Shown: piece after piece, positions 7,964 to 16,794 of the stretch
How the letters are laid out: each line of letters opens with the position of its first letter
Position numbering within the stretch: position 1 is the first letter of the stretch
NCBI GenBank assembly: GCA_945860065.1
Contig: CAMAPI010000001.1
Location: 1-64,000 of the forward strand
Origin: Chryseobacterium gleum
GTDB taxonomy: Bacteria > Bacteroidota > Bacteroidia > Flavobacteriales_D > Crocinitomicaceae
Length of the DNA: 64,000 nt
Direction: 5' to 3'
The notes under the pieces: model-generated
Database searches by the model: none
The model's input: the letters and a program-made list of their open reading frames with translations, nothing else
What the model was told of the DNA's origin: nothing
Position numbers and translations under genes: made by a program

Positions 7964-8974
7964 ATGAATGTAATCATTCCAATGGCTGGAAGAGGCAGCC
8001 GACTTAGACCACATACCTTAACGGTTCCAAAACCACTGGTTCCGGTTGGCGGAAAACCAATTGTTCACCGTCTAGTCGAAGACATTGCGCGCGTCTGTGC
8101 AGAGAAAATCGATGAAATCGCTTTTGTGGTTGGGGAGTTTGGAACCGAAGTAGAGCAAGAATTACTCGCTGTAGCCGAGAAATTGGGAGCAAAAGGCTCC
8201 ATCCATTACCAACTCAAACCTTTGGGAACGGCGCATGCCGTGCTGTGCGCTGCTGACAAATTAAAGGGTCCAGTTGTCGTAGCATTTGCCGATACCTTAT
8301 TCAAAGCCGACTTTAAAATCAGCTCAGAAGATGAAGGGATTTTATGGGTGAAGCAAATCGAAGACCCAAGTGCTTTTGGCGTGATTAAAATGAATGAGTT
8401 GGGTGAAATTATCGATTTCGTGGAAAAACCAAAAGAATTTGTTTCCGATTTGGCGATGATAGGCATCTATTATTTCCGAGACGGGGAGCGTTTACACAAG
8501 GAATTACAGTACTTAATAGACAATGACGTCATTAAAAGCGGTGAATATCAGCTACCTGATGCCCTTCGTCGTTTAACAGAATCGGGAGTTATTTTCAAAC
8601 CGGGAACTGTTTCTGAATGGCTCGACTGTGGTAACAAAGAAGTAACCGTTCATACCAATCAACGTGTGTTAGAATTTGATTATGCCTCCGGACTTTCCAT
8701 GCAAGCCGCAAGCGCAACATGCACAAATTCAGTGATTATTCAACCGTGCTTTATCGGTAAAAATGTGAAGATTCATGCATCTGTTATTGGACCACATGTT
8801 TCCATCGGCGCTGATTCGGTCATCGAAAATGCCATCATACGAAATACAAATATTCAGCAAAATACGCGTATCTCGAATGCGAATATTGTGGATTCCATGC
8901 TTGGCTCGAATGTTGTATATCAGGGACGATCAAAAGACCTAAGTTTGGGTGACTTTAGCACGACACATGAATAA
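7964..8974 (+). CDS. Sugar-phosphate nucleotidyltransferase with C-terminal left-handed beta-helix
   Basis: This 336-residue enzyme begins MNVIIPMAGRGSRLRPHT followed by VPKPLVPVGGKPIV, the nucleotide-binding signature of the NTP_transferase family that joins a sugar 1-phosphate to an NTP to make NDP-sugars. AFADTLF holds the conserved aspartate, and FGVIKM and VEKPKEF are further family motifs. From about residue 250 a hexapeptide-type repeat segment (NSVIIQPCFIGKNVKIHASVI and on) suggests a left-handed beta-helix, as in GlmU/RmlA-long-type enzymes. The sugar and nucleotide specificity cannot be read from sequence alone. It is coupled by an eight-base overlap to the TPR lipoprotein gene. Confidence 0.85.
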   Translation: MNVIIPMAGRGSRLRPHTLTVPKPLVPVGGKPIVHRLVEDIARVCAEKIDEIAFVVGEFGTEVEQELLAVAEKLGAKGSIHYQLKPLGTAHAVLCAADKLKGPVVVAFADTLFKADFKISSEDEGILWVKQIEDPSAFGVIKMNELGEIIDFVEKPKEFVSDLAMIGIYYFRDGERLHKELQYLIDNDVIKSGEYQLPDALRRLTESGVIFKPGTVSEWLDCGNKEVTVHTNQRVLEFDYASGLSMQAASATCTNSVIIQPCFIGKNVKIHASVIGPHVSIGADSVIENAIIRNTNIQQNTRISNANIVDSMLGSNVVYQGRSKDLSLGDFSTTHE

Positions 8975-10664
8975 AATCCTTTTTCTTATTTGTTGGACAC
9001 TTGTAATTGCTTCATGTGCGAATTTGAAGAAAAAAAAGCAAGTGGAGCACGATGCGGTATACATACATACTTTTCACGAAGGGGTGCGCTTCAAACTCAA
9101 TGGACAAGATCAAGAAGCGATTGATAAGTTTTATGCGTGTTTAGTCATTGATGAAAAGGACGATGCGGCACATTTCGCTTTGGCACAAATTTATTTAGAC
9201 CAAGAGAACATGGACCAAGCAGCCGTTCACACCTTGAAAGCTTCTCAAATTGATCCAAAAAACGAACATTACCAAAGTGAATTGGCGTTCATGTATTTGG
9301 AAGTGAAAAAGTACTCCGAGGCAATCGCTGTGTTCGAAAAACTCCTGAAAAAAACTCCGAATAATCCAACTTTTTATGGAGGTGCAGCCGAGTGCTATGC
9401 AAAACTGGGAGATGTTAAAAAAGGCTTGGATTTATTGAATCGCATGGAAAACAACTTGGGACCCAATCCAGGAATAGCCATTGAGAAATTTATATTACTT
9501 GTTGCCGCTCATCGGGATGAGGAAGCGATCTCGGTTTTGAAATCCGCGAAGAAGAAATTTGAAGGCGAGCCCATGATTATTGCCAATTTGGTGGATTACT
9601 ACTTACAGCACAAACGCTATCAGGAAGGATTCGACTTATTAAAAGAATTGGTTGCCGTGGATCCAAATAACGGAATGGCATTGTTGATGCTTGGGGACAT
9701 GCAAATGCAATCTGGTGACAGCAAAAACGGACTTCAAAACCTCAAGGCAGCGATTAAGGCAGATGGACCAAGCATTGACCAGAAGATGAATATTTTGATG
9801 GCCCTTCAAGGTCAAGAAGTCATGGATCCAGATATGGAGTCATTGGTACTTTATATGCGTAAAAAATACCCTAAGGATGCCAAAGCTCACTCCATTACCG
9901 GAGATTATTATTTCAAAGTCAATCAAATCATCGAAGCACTCGACGCTTACAAATCTGCGGTTCATTGCGATCCGAATGTTTATCCCGTTTGGAATCAAAT
10001 TTTATTGCTTGAATACCAATTTCAACAGTTTGACAGTCTAGCAGTCGATGCGGAGAAATGCATAGGATTTTTCCCAACACAAGCCTTGCCTTATTTTGTT
10101 CTTGGGACTGCATTAAATCAACAAGGCAACTTTCAGAAGGCACTCACTACCTTGGAAACCGGCTTGGATTATGTGCTCAAGGATGCAGACCTAAGAGCAG
10201 AATTTCAAGCTCAAATTGGGGAAGCTCAATTTGGATTGAATCGCAACAAGGAGGGAATTGCTGCCTATGAGTCAGCGAGAAATTTGGCTCCTCAAAATGC
10301 CTTTGTGAAAAACAAGTATGCTTATCGTTTAGCTTTGCATGAATTAGACTTATTGAAAGCTACACAATGCATTGATGAGCTATTGTTGACCTTTCCAAAT
10401 GAGCCAAGTTACCTAGATACAAAAGGCTTTGTATTATTCCAACAGGGAAAATACACCGAAGCAAAATCGTTCTTTGAACGGGCATGTGGAGACCAAGAAA
10501 TAAAAGATAAATCTTGCGCTGAACATTTGGGCGACGTCTTATTTATGTTAGGAAAAAAGGACGAGGCGATGTCCTATTGGCTACGAGCAAAGGAACTAGG
10601 CTCGACAAACAAAGCGCTAAATGAAAAAATCACACAAAAGAAGTATGCAAAACCTGTTTTTTAA
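8967..10664 (+). CDS. TPR-repeat lipoprotein
   Basis: I place the start at the ATG at 8967, which overlaps the preceding stop (ATGAATAA) and gives a clean lipoprotein signal, MNKILFLICWTLVIASCAN, with a lipobox ending in Cys. An upstream in-frame ATG at 8949 would put six extra residues before it. The mature part (565 residues in total) is built almost wholly of tetratricopeptide repeats, for example DDAAHFALAQIYLDQENMDQA, NNGMALLMLGDMQMQSG and PSYLDTKGFVLFQQGKYTEA. TPR arrays usually mediate protein contacts; the partner is unknown, but its operon places it with the DUF4292 lipoprotein and the EnvC-like protein, so an envelope assembly role is plausible. Confidence 0.85.
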   Translation: MNKILFLICWTLVIASCANLKKKKQVEHDAVYIHTFHEGVRFKLNGQDQEAIDKFYACLVIDEKDDAAHFALAQIYLDQENMDQAAVHTLKASQIDPKNEHYQSELAFMYLEVKKYSEAIAVFEKLLKKTPNNPTFYGGAAECYAKLGDVKKGLDLLNRMENNLGPNPGIAIEKFILLVAAHRDEEAISVLKSAKKKFEGEPMIIANLVDYYLQHKRYQEGFDLLKELVAVDPNNGMALLMLGDMQMQSGDSKNGLQNLKAAIKADGPSIDQKMNILMALQGQEVMDPDMESLVLYMRKKYPKDAKAHSITGDYYFKVNQIIEALDAYKSAVHCDPNVYPVWNQILLLEYQFQQFDSLAVDAEKCIGFFPTQALPYFVLGTALNQQGNFQKALTTLETGLDYVLKDADLRAEFQAQIGEAQFGLNRNKEGIAAYESARNLAPQNAFVKNKYAYRLALHELDLLKATQCIDELLLTFPNEPSYLDTKGFVLFQQGKYTEAKSFFERACGDQEIKDKSCAEHLGDVLFMLGKKDEAMSYWLRAKELGSTNKALNEKITQKKYAKPVF

Positions 10665-11463
10665 ACTAACCATAGCCTTTAGCTTTATTTGGACCTTGTC
10701 AGCTTGTTCACCCAAGGTTGGAGATGTCTTGGTGAGCGGGGAGAAACTCCCGAAAATTAAAGACAAAGATTTGATTGATAGATTAGATAGTTTGTCGAAA
10801 ATAGAACCTAGAACCTTTTACTCTAAGCTAGACATCAGCTATAAGGATTCGACCATGGACATTTCCATTAAAACCTCTTTAAAGATTATTGCGGATAGCG
10901 CGGTGAGCGCGATTATTACTTATGCCCGTATTCCAATTATGACGGCAATGGTAACGAAAGACACGATTACCGTTGTAAACAAGCGAGAAAAATGTTACAT
11001 CATTCAATCGTTGGATTACCTAAAGACCACCTTCGGCGTGGAGTTCACATATGAAAACATGGAAGAGTTGTTTTTAGGCAAGCCCTTAGACTATAACAGA
11101 GAACAGAAATACTTTGTGGAACATGACCCATATCAATACCAAATTTCCACCCATAAAAAACGCGACAAAAAACGAATGGATCGGCACCCGAAAGAAGACA
11201 TTGTGTTAAATTACACCCTGAGTGATGATGCCAAGTCCCTTCAGCAAACAACGATTGTGAGTCCGAGTGATTCAACGGAAATCACCGTGATTTATGAGCA
11301 ACGTCAAGAAGTGAATGGATTTAATGTTCCTAAAGTGGTTCATTTACACATTAAATCCAAAAAGAAAGGGATTTACATCAAAATGGAGTACGAAAAAGTG
11401 GAGATAAATGAGCCGCAAGAGTTAATAATTGTCATACCAGAGAAATATGAAAAATGTAAGTAG
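10621..11463 (+). CDS. DUF4292 lipoprotein, possible LolB-like acceptor
   Basis: This 280-residue protein has a lipoprotein signal with the lipobox LSAC. Either the ATG at 10621 or the one at 10645 could start it; the latter has a purine-rich AAAAGAAG just upstream and overlaps the TPR gene by only 20 bases. The mature region matches what I recall of DUF4292: an 11-13-strand-like pattern (TFYSKLDISYKDSTMDISIK, AIITYARIPIMTAMVTKDTI, then NMEELFLGKPLDY). The layout (antiparallel strands, a 'gene product stabilises variable' helix, an LxxLLxG-like segment) resembles LolA/LolB folds that carry lipoproteins. That fold relation is from memory and inference. It overlaps the EnvC-like gene downstream. 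Confidence 0.75.
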   Translation: MKKSHKRSMQNLFFKLTIAFSFIWTLSACSPKVGDVLVSGEKLPKIKDKDLIDRLDSLSKIEPRTFYSKLDISYKDSTMDISIKTSLKIIADSAVSAIITYARIPIMTAMVTKDTITVVNKREKCYIIQSLDYLKTTFGVEFTYENMEELFLGKPLDYNREQKYFVEHDPYQYQISTHKKRDKKRMDRHPKEDIVLNYTLSDDAKSLQQTTIVSPSDSTEITVIYEQRQEVNGFNVPKVVHLHIKSKKKGIYIKMEYEKVEINEPQELIIVIPEKYEKCK

Positions 11464-12799
11464 CCTTCTGTTTTTCCTCTTCTTTTTCAGCCTGTCTTAT
11501 GGACAGTCAAGTCAAGAAAAACTGAAAAAAGAACAACAAAAACTGGAAAAACGTATTTCCAATACACGGGCATTGTTGTCCAAAGTGAAGTCCAATTCAC
11601 AAGCTTCTTTGAACGAAATCCGCTTGATTGAAAATCAAATCAAAAGCCGAGAAGCGTTGGTTCGAATTTTTGATAATCAAGTGCGCATGGCTGAGATTAA
11701 AATGGTCGAGAAAAAACAAGAGGTGAAACGCTTGAAAAACAGACTGAGCGACTTAAAACGACAATATAAAAAGATGGTGCTCTATGCGTATAAGCACCGT
11801 AGCAGTTATGGACGAGTGATGTACTTGTTGTCTGCGGATAACTACAACGAAGCAATGAAACGAAACCGGTATTTGAAAAAAGTTGCGGGAGTTCAGAAAA
11901 AACAAGCGGCTTTGATTAGGCAACATCAAGCGTTAATTGCGGAGGAAATAACAAATATTTCTTTGGAAAAGGATTCCAAAGTATTGGCGCTTGAGGAGAA
12001 AAAACAAGAACGCGAACTGATTACCAAGGATAAAACGAAGAAAGAAAAATCATACGAGAAGTTTAAAAAAGAGGAGCAGAATTTATTGACACAGCTAAAA
12101 GCAGACGAGCGTAAAAAAGCGGAAATTAAGCAACGACTTGACTCGGAACTGCGACAAGAAATTGCTCGGGAACAAGCGCGTCAACGGGAACGGGACAAAG
12201 CACGTCAAGAAGAAGAAAAACGACTCGCAAATGCGGGAACTACAGCTCCAAAGGCTTCAACTGGTTCAGGCACTAAACCGCAAGAGTCACCTAAAACAAC
12301 ACCAAAAACAAGTGCTGTTGAGCCTACGAGACCAAATGCAGTAACTTACACAGAATCGACAGAAGGTTCAGCTGTTGGAAAAAGTTTTGAAGTAAACCGC
12401 GGACGTTTACCGTGGCCAGTGGAAAAAGGAAGTATTACAGAACGCTTTGGAACCAACCCGCATCCAACGTTGGCGGGTGTTGTAACAAATAACAATGGAA
12501 TCGACATTACTTGTCCGAAATATGCGCGAGTTCGATCGATTTTTGAAGGGGAAGTAACGAGCGTTTTCTCAATTAATGGTGCAGGGAAGTTTGTTGTCAT
12601 TAAGCACGGAGCGTATCGAACGGTTTATGGAAACATGCAAGAAACGTATGTAAGTGTTGGGTCAAAAGTATCTTCCAAACAAGCTATCGGAAGTTTATTG
12701 GCGGATGACAGCGGTGTTTCTGTTTGTCACTTTGAAATTCACTCTGTTGCTGGTGGATTGACCAAAAGTTTAAATCCATCACTCTGGATCGGACGCTAA
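11447..12799 (+). CDS. EnvC-like murein hydrolase activator with degenerate LytM (M23) domain
   Basis: I start it at the ATG at 11447, which gives the signal peptide MKNVSSLLFFLFFFSLSYGQ; an in-frame ATG lies 18 bases upstream. Residues about 20-240 are long charged coiled coil, about 250-300 a Thr/Ser/Pro-rich linker, and about 320-450 a LytM domain (ITERFGTNPHPT to SLNPSLWIGR). The usual zinc ligands appear to be lost: NNNGIDI has Asn where HxxxD needs His, CHFEIH lacks the first His of HxH, and YGNM replaces YxHL. E. coli EnvC is likewise degenerate and activates periplasmic amidases, so this protein probably regulates septal peptidoglycan cleavage rather than cutting it. It overlaps the DUF4292 gene by 17 bases. 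Confidence 0.85.
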   Translation: MKNVSSLLFFLFFFSLSYGQSSQEKLKKEQQKLEKRISNTRALLSKVKSNSQASLNEIRLIENQIKSREALVRIFDNQVRMAEIKMVEKKQEVKRLKNRLSDLKRQYKKMVLYAYKHRSSYGRVMYLLSADNYNEAMKRNRYLKKVAGVQKKQAALIRQHQALIAEEITNISLEKDSKVLALEEKKQERELITKDKTKKEKSYEKFKKEEQNLLTQLKADERKKAEIKQRLDSELRQEIAREQARQRERDKARQEEEKRLANAGTTAPKASTGSGTKPQESPKTTPKTSAVEPTRPNAVTYTESTEGSAVGKSFEVNRGRLPWPVEKGSITERFGTNPHPTLAGVVTNNNGIDITCPKYARVRSIFEGEVTSVFSINGAGKFVVIKHGAYRTVYGNMQETYVSVGSKVSSKQAIGSLLADDSGVSVCHFEIHSVAGGLTKSLNPSLWIGR

Positions 12800-14209
12800 C
12801 TTTTTTTGTTGAAGTCCGAGGGCAATAATCATCGCGCACATCCCAAAAATCGGCACGGCCGCCTTATCCGTATCAAGGAAATTATTCAATAAGGCATGGA
12901 TGAAATAGGTAGACAAGGCCATGATCATACTCAAAATCAGAATTCTTGTCCCTGAATCTGATAATGGAATCCGGTTGTATACCATGATACTGGTGTAAAA
13001 AATAGTCGCTACAATTCCTAAGAAGGAGAGTAATCCGATGAGTCCCATTTCTGCTAACGCACCAAGGAACTCGCTGTGCGCATTTCCCATGTCACCAAAA
13101 TTGGTGGAAATAATCGTTAGATTCTGTGGTTCTTGAAAGGGCGCGTATTCAAAGGCGTAGGTTCCAGGTCCATAACCAAAAATCGGTCTTTTTTCAAACA
13201 TCGCAAGGGCGCAACTCCAACGATTGATACGTTCCAAGTTGGAGGCATCCGTGGAAATATTCGTTGCACTTTGCAAACGCTCATCAAACGATTCGGTCGT
13301 ATGATCCTGTTTATTGCGAGACAATTCCATTTGAATGGAATCCCATTTGAATAAAAGTACTAGTAAAACGATGGCAGCAATTCCAGCTAGGGGTTTCCAG
13401 TTGACTTTGTAATAGATTAACCCGCCGATGAACACACACCCAAAAACACTGAGCCAAGCAGCACGCGTATAGGAAAAATATAATCCGGCAAGAATGAGTA
13501 CAATCATCGAAATGATTACAGCTTGGATTAACGGCGCATGTTTTTTATAAAAGTATAATCCAAAAACGAGCGGAACATTTAAGGCAATGATGGCGCCATA
13601 AATCGTGTGATCCTTGAAAAATGGTGACATCACCCAATGACTTTCCTTTTCTCCAAATCCATACATCGCGTGATGTGTAATGGTGTAAATCACCACCATA
13701 CACGAAGAGGTAATGAACAACCAAATAAAGGCAATTCTATTTTTTTCCTTCTGAAAAAAGTGGATACCAAAAAACAAAACGGGCACAATAAACCAAAGTT
13801 TTGCCATTAGAAATTTAAAAGATACGATCGGATGCGAGCTCGTAATGGAGCTAATGAATATCCATATCAGAAAAATTCCAACGGAAAATAAGATGGGTTC
13901 ACGCCATAGATTTTTCGGCATAAATGGACGGTACAGCTGGATGGCAGATAACCAAAGCATTAATCCAAATAACAAGGGTTCACTCGGAATGAAAAGTCCA
14001 AAACTGGAATTAAATTCCTCGATATTGATAGATAACGGAGTGAAAAAGGCAATGGCGATAAACAGTTTTTCCGTTTGAAAAACAGCGAAGTAAATGGCTA
14101 ATAATCCAGCAGGAAAAAGACTAAGATATGCTTGATCTTCCCAAATTAATAATCCAAAGACAAGGGATAATAGAAAACCAACAATGCTGTAAATAACCGT
14201 TTTTTTCAA
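12779..14209 (-). CDS. O-antigen ligase/polymerase family membrane protein (Wzy_C)
   Basis: A 476-residue protein with roughly a dozen hydrophobic segments (for example FLLSLVFGLLIWE, FLIWIFISSITSS, IISMIVLILAGLYFS). A large periplasmic loop carries the Wzy_C/WaaL hallmark GYGPGTYAFEYAPFQ, followed by GNAHSEFLGALAEMGLIGLLS. Such proteins either polymerise O-antigen units or ligate glycan to a lipid or protein acceptor in the periplasm, and sequence cannot decide between these. The gene follows the Wzz-like gene with a four-base gap and closes the surface-protein/polysaccharide operon. Its last seven codons overlap the convergent EnvC-like gene. Confidence 0.85.
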   Translation of the reverse strand: MKKTVIYSIVGFLLSLVFGLLIWEDQAYLSLFPAGLLAIYFAVFQTEKLFIAIAFFTPLSINIEEFNSSFGLFIPSEPLLFGLMLWLSAIQLYRPFMPKNLWREPILFSVGIFLIWIFISSITSSHPIVSFKFLMAKLWFIVPVLFFGIHFFQKEKNRIAFIWLFITSSCMVVIYTITHHAMYGFGEKESHWVMSPFFKDHTIYGAIIALNVPLVFGLYFYKKHAPLIQAVIISMIVLILAGLYFSYTRAAWLSVFGCVFIGGLIYYKVNWKPLAGIAAIVLLVLLFKWDSIQMELSRNKQDHTTESFDERLQSATNISTDASNLERINRWSCALAMFEKRPIFGYGPGTYAFEYAPFQEPQNLTIISTNFGDMGNAHSEFLGALAEMGLIGLLSFLGIVATIFYTSIMVYNRIPLSDSGTRILILSMIMALSTYFIHALLNNFLDTDKAAVPIFGMCAMIIALGLQQKKLASDPE

Positions 14210-14213
14210 GATC

Positions 14214-15206
14214 TTAAGCTTCGTTCAATTTTAGCTCTTTGATGCGTTGTTGAATGAGTAAGAAGAACAATCCGAAAATGAATCCACCAATAGTAGAAAC
14301 GAGCACGATGATCATGCGCTTCGGTTTTTCTTTACGATCAGCAACGACGGCTTTTTCCACGACAAATTTGTGATTGAATTTCGCGTTCGCATCCGATTCC
14401 GCTTGTTCATAGGATACACGGAAATCTTCAATTTTCACAATTTTTTCATTGCGTTGGTATTCCAATCCATCATAAACGGAACCATACTTCGAGTTGATAT
14501 CGAGTTTACGCTGAATTTCTGTTTTTTCTGCTGGACTCTTTGAGTCCACTAAAGCTTGGTAAAGTGTCGCGCGTACGTCGTTTGGTAAGACACCCAATTG
14601 CGCTAAATCTTCTAATTGTTTCAACAGGGAATCACGTTCGTGTTCCATTTGTTTTTTCTTTCTGAGGTTGATTTCAAATGCTGGAATGGTACGTTCGCGA
14701 ATCATCTCATTTTTAACGGTATCGATTAAATCAACGATATCATTGGCCATGGCAGCTGCTTTCTTTGGGTTTTTATCTAATACATCAATTTGAATGGAAC
14801 CAAAACGCGTGCGATTGAAGGAAAAGTTTCCGTAATACGCTTTATTTAACTTATAATATTTATTCGGATCGTTTTCTGAAATCTCATAATCTGCTAACAA
14901 ATCGTATTTTTTAACAATTCGGTCCTTAATTCTAGAGGATTGTAAAATCTGAACCAACTGTTCCGCTTGTTCTTCTTCACCAAAGTCCATGGCGGCTGCT
15001 TTCACGTTGCGCTGCGCATCGAAGGAAACATTACCTGATGCCGCAGGGAAAACAATCGCAGAGGATAAATAAAGGGGTGTAATGAGAAAAGATACGATGA
15101 TGGAACCAATGGCCGCAATCGCTGTAATGATTAAAATCGGCTTTTTACTTTTCCAAATGAATTGGATTAAGCCCATACGTTCGTCTTGTAAGTTTATCTG
15201 TGTCAT
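14214..15206 (-). CDS. Wzz-like polysaccharide co-polymerase (chain-length determinant)
   Basis: The 330-residue protein has the Wzz architecture: an N-terminal membrane helix (PILIITAIAAIGSIIVSFLI) followed by TPLYLSSAIVFPAAS, a long charged periplasmic middle region with coiled-coil character (about 60-290), and a C-terminal helix (MIIVLVSTIGGFIFGLFFLL). There is no BY-kinase domain. Wzz proteins set the chain length of polysaccharides made by Wzy. It lies between the Wzx-like and Wzy-like genes on the same strand, as expected for a functional set. Confidence 0.88.
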   Translation of the reverse strand: MTQINLQDERMGLIQFIWKSKKPILIITAIAAIGSIIVSFLITPLYLSSAIVFPAASGNVSFDAQRNVKAAAMDFGEEEQAEQLVQILQSSRIKDRIVKKYDLLADYEISENDPNKYYKLNKAYYGNFSFNRTRFGSIQIDVLDKNPKKAAAMANDIVDLIDTVKNEMIRERTIPAFEINLRKKKQMEHERDSLLKQLEDLAQLGVLPNDVRATLYQALVDSKSPAEKTEIQRKLDINSKYGSVYDGLEYQRNEKIVKIEDFRVSYEQAESDANAKFNHKFVVEKAVVADRKEKPKRMIIVLVSTIGGFIFGLFFLLIQQRIKELKLNEA

Positions 15207-15282
15207 ATCAATTTGTCCCCGCGAAGTTATGATTTTTGCCGCAAGCTATGACAATAACTCCGAAATTCAAAAAATATTTGAT

Positions 15283-16761
15283 TTAAGACTGACTTAAAAA
15301 TTGATTTTTTATTGGTTTTAGCTCTATGAATTTAAAGACAAGCATTAAAATGAAACCAAGTAAAAATTCTAGTGTTATCTCAAATAACAAAGTGAGTGGC
15401 TCATCACCGATAATATTCCGATCTATCGCGTTAAAGAAAACGAATTGTAAAATGGACAAACCACCAATGAAGCAAATGATATATCCGATCCATTTGAATA
15501 TGTGTTTTAAACCAATGTGTAGTTTGAATAGACGCACACACAAAATAAATTGTGTCAATGCCATGATCAGCTGGGTAACAAAAGCGGTAAATCCAGCGCC
15601 AGCCGCACCATATTTTGGAATGAGCAATACGTTAAGACTCACATTAATCAAAACACCGATGGCAGAAATGATGTTGAGTTCTTTTAAATTTCCATGAGCT
15701 GTCAAAAGAGTGCCAAAAACAAAATTCATGGAAATTCCTATGAAACTCAGCATTAACCAGTAAAATGGATTGATCGATTGCGTATCCGACGTGTATAGTA
15801 GTTGGAAGATGCTTTCTGCATGAAGGATGACAATAAATACAACCACAAGAACTCCACTCATTAGGAAATTTGCGGATAGGACAACTAATTCACGTACTTT
15901 TTGCATGGAATCATGAAGCACATTAGAAAACATGGGAAATAATAATCCTGCGAAGATCATTCCAAACATGTAAAGGGCATCAAGTAGTCGAAATCCCTTT
16001 GCGTAAATCCCTGCCTCTATATTGCCATTCGCTCCTAATTGGTGCAAAAGAATCCCATCAATCCGTGTGTAAATTGACATGAGAATGATGAGTAAAGCAA
16101 AGGGCAAACTTTTTTGAAGAACGGATGTAAAATGACGCAAATCAATGTCCCAGCGAATCTTCCCAACTAGTCTTTTAAAGAAAATGAACGCCAACACAAA
16201 CGTGAGGAAATAACCGAAAGTTTGCAATTGAACAAATAAAGGAATGGTCATTTGATAACCAATAGGTAAAAATAACACCGATCCTGCAGTAATAATCAGA
16301 ATAATTCGATCAAAGACGGAGAAAAATGAATCGAGTTTGTAGCGTTGTAAGCCGGAAAAAAAACCCCTGAAATAGGCAATGAAAACAATGAACAATTGAT
16401 TTAATCCTAGAAAGAACAGCATTTTCATGGCAACAGAGTCATAGCCTAATAAAAAGGCTGCTGAAAAGAGAATCCCGATGTAAAATAGAAATAATACAAG
16501 TCGTAGGATAAGAATGCTACTGATTTGAGATTTAGCTTCTTCTTGGTTTTTCGCTACTGTTTTAATGACGTAATTATTAATCCCCAAATCCATCAGGATA
16601 TTGAGAATTAACGACAAACTTAATAGGGAAAAATACAATCCATAATTGTCGAGTCCAACAACATTTTGAACCTGAGCATCAATGCCAAATATGGCAATAG
16701 GCTTGATCAATAAATTGAGCAGAAGCGAAAACAGTAAGTTAGAAAAAAAAATACGATGCAT
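15283..16761 (-). CDS. Polysaccharide flippase (Wzx/MATE-like, MOP superfamily)
   Basis: This 492-residue protein has about 12-14 membrane segments (LLFSLLLNLLIKPIAIFG, LGLNQLFIVFIAYF, SLPFALLIILMSIY, SFIGISMNFVFGTLLTA) with typical family text such as QNVVGLDNYGLYFSLLS near the N-terminus and PKYGAAGAGFTAFVTQ in the C-terminal half. Such proteins flip undecaprenyl-linked oligosaccharide across the inner membrane. It begins 33 bases after the stop of the 898-residue T9SS protein, so co-transcription is likely. No glycosyltransferases that build the unit are beside it, so they must be elsewhere in the genome. Confidence 0.9.
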   Translation of the reverse strand: MHRIFFSNLLFSLLLNLLIKPIAIFGIDAQVQNVVGLDNYGLYFSLLSLSLILNILMDLGINNYVIKTVAKNQEEAKSQISSILILRLVLFLFYIGILFSAAFLLGYDSVAMKMLFFLGLNQLFIVFIAYFRGFFSGLQRYKLDSFFSVFDRIILIITAGSVLFLPIGYQMTIPLFVQLQTFGYFLTFVLAFIFFKRLVGKIRWDIDLRHFTSVLQKSLPFALLIILMSIYTRIDGILLHQLGANGNIEAGIYAKGFRLLDALYMFGMIFAGLLFPMFSNVLHDSMQKVRELVVLSANFLMSGVLVVVFIVILHAESIFQLLYTSDTQSINPFYWLMLSFIGISMNFVFGTLLTAHGNLKELNIISAIGVLINVSLNVLLIPKYGAAGAGFTAFVTQLIMALTQFILCVRLFKLHIGLKHIFKWIGYIICFIGGLSILQFVFFNAIDRNIIGDEPLTLLFEITLEFLLGFILMLVFKFIELKPIKNQFLSQS

Positions 16762-16794
16762 ATCGTTAGTCCTGTTTTTCTATGGCACAGAAAC

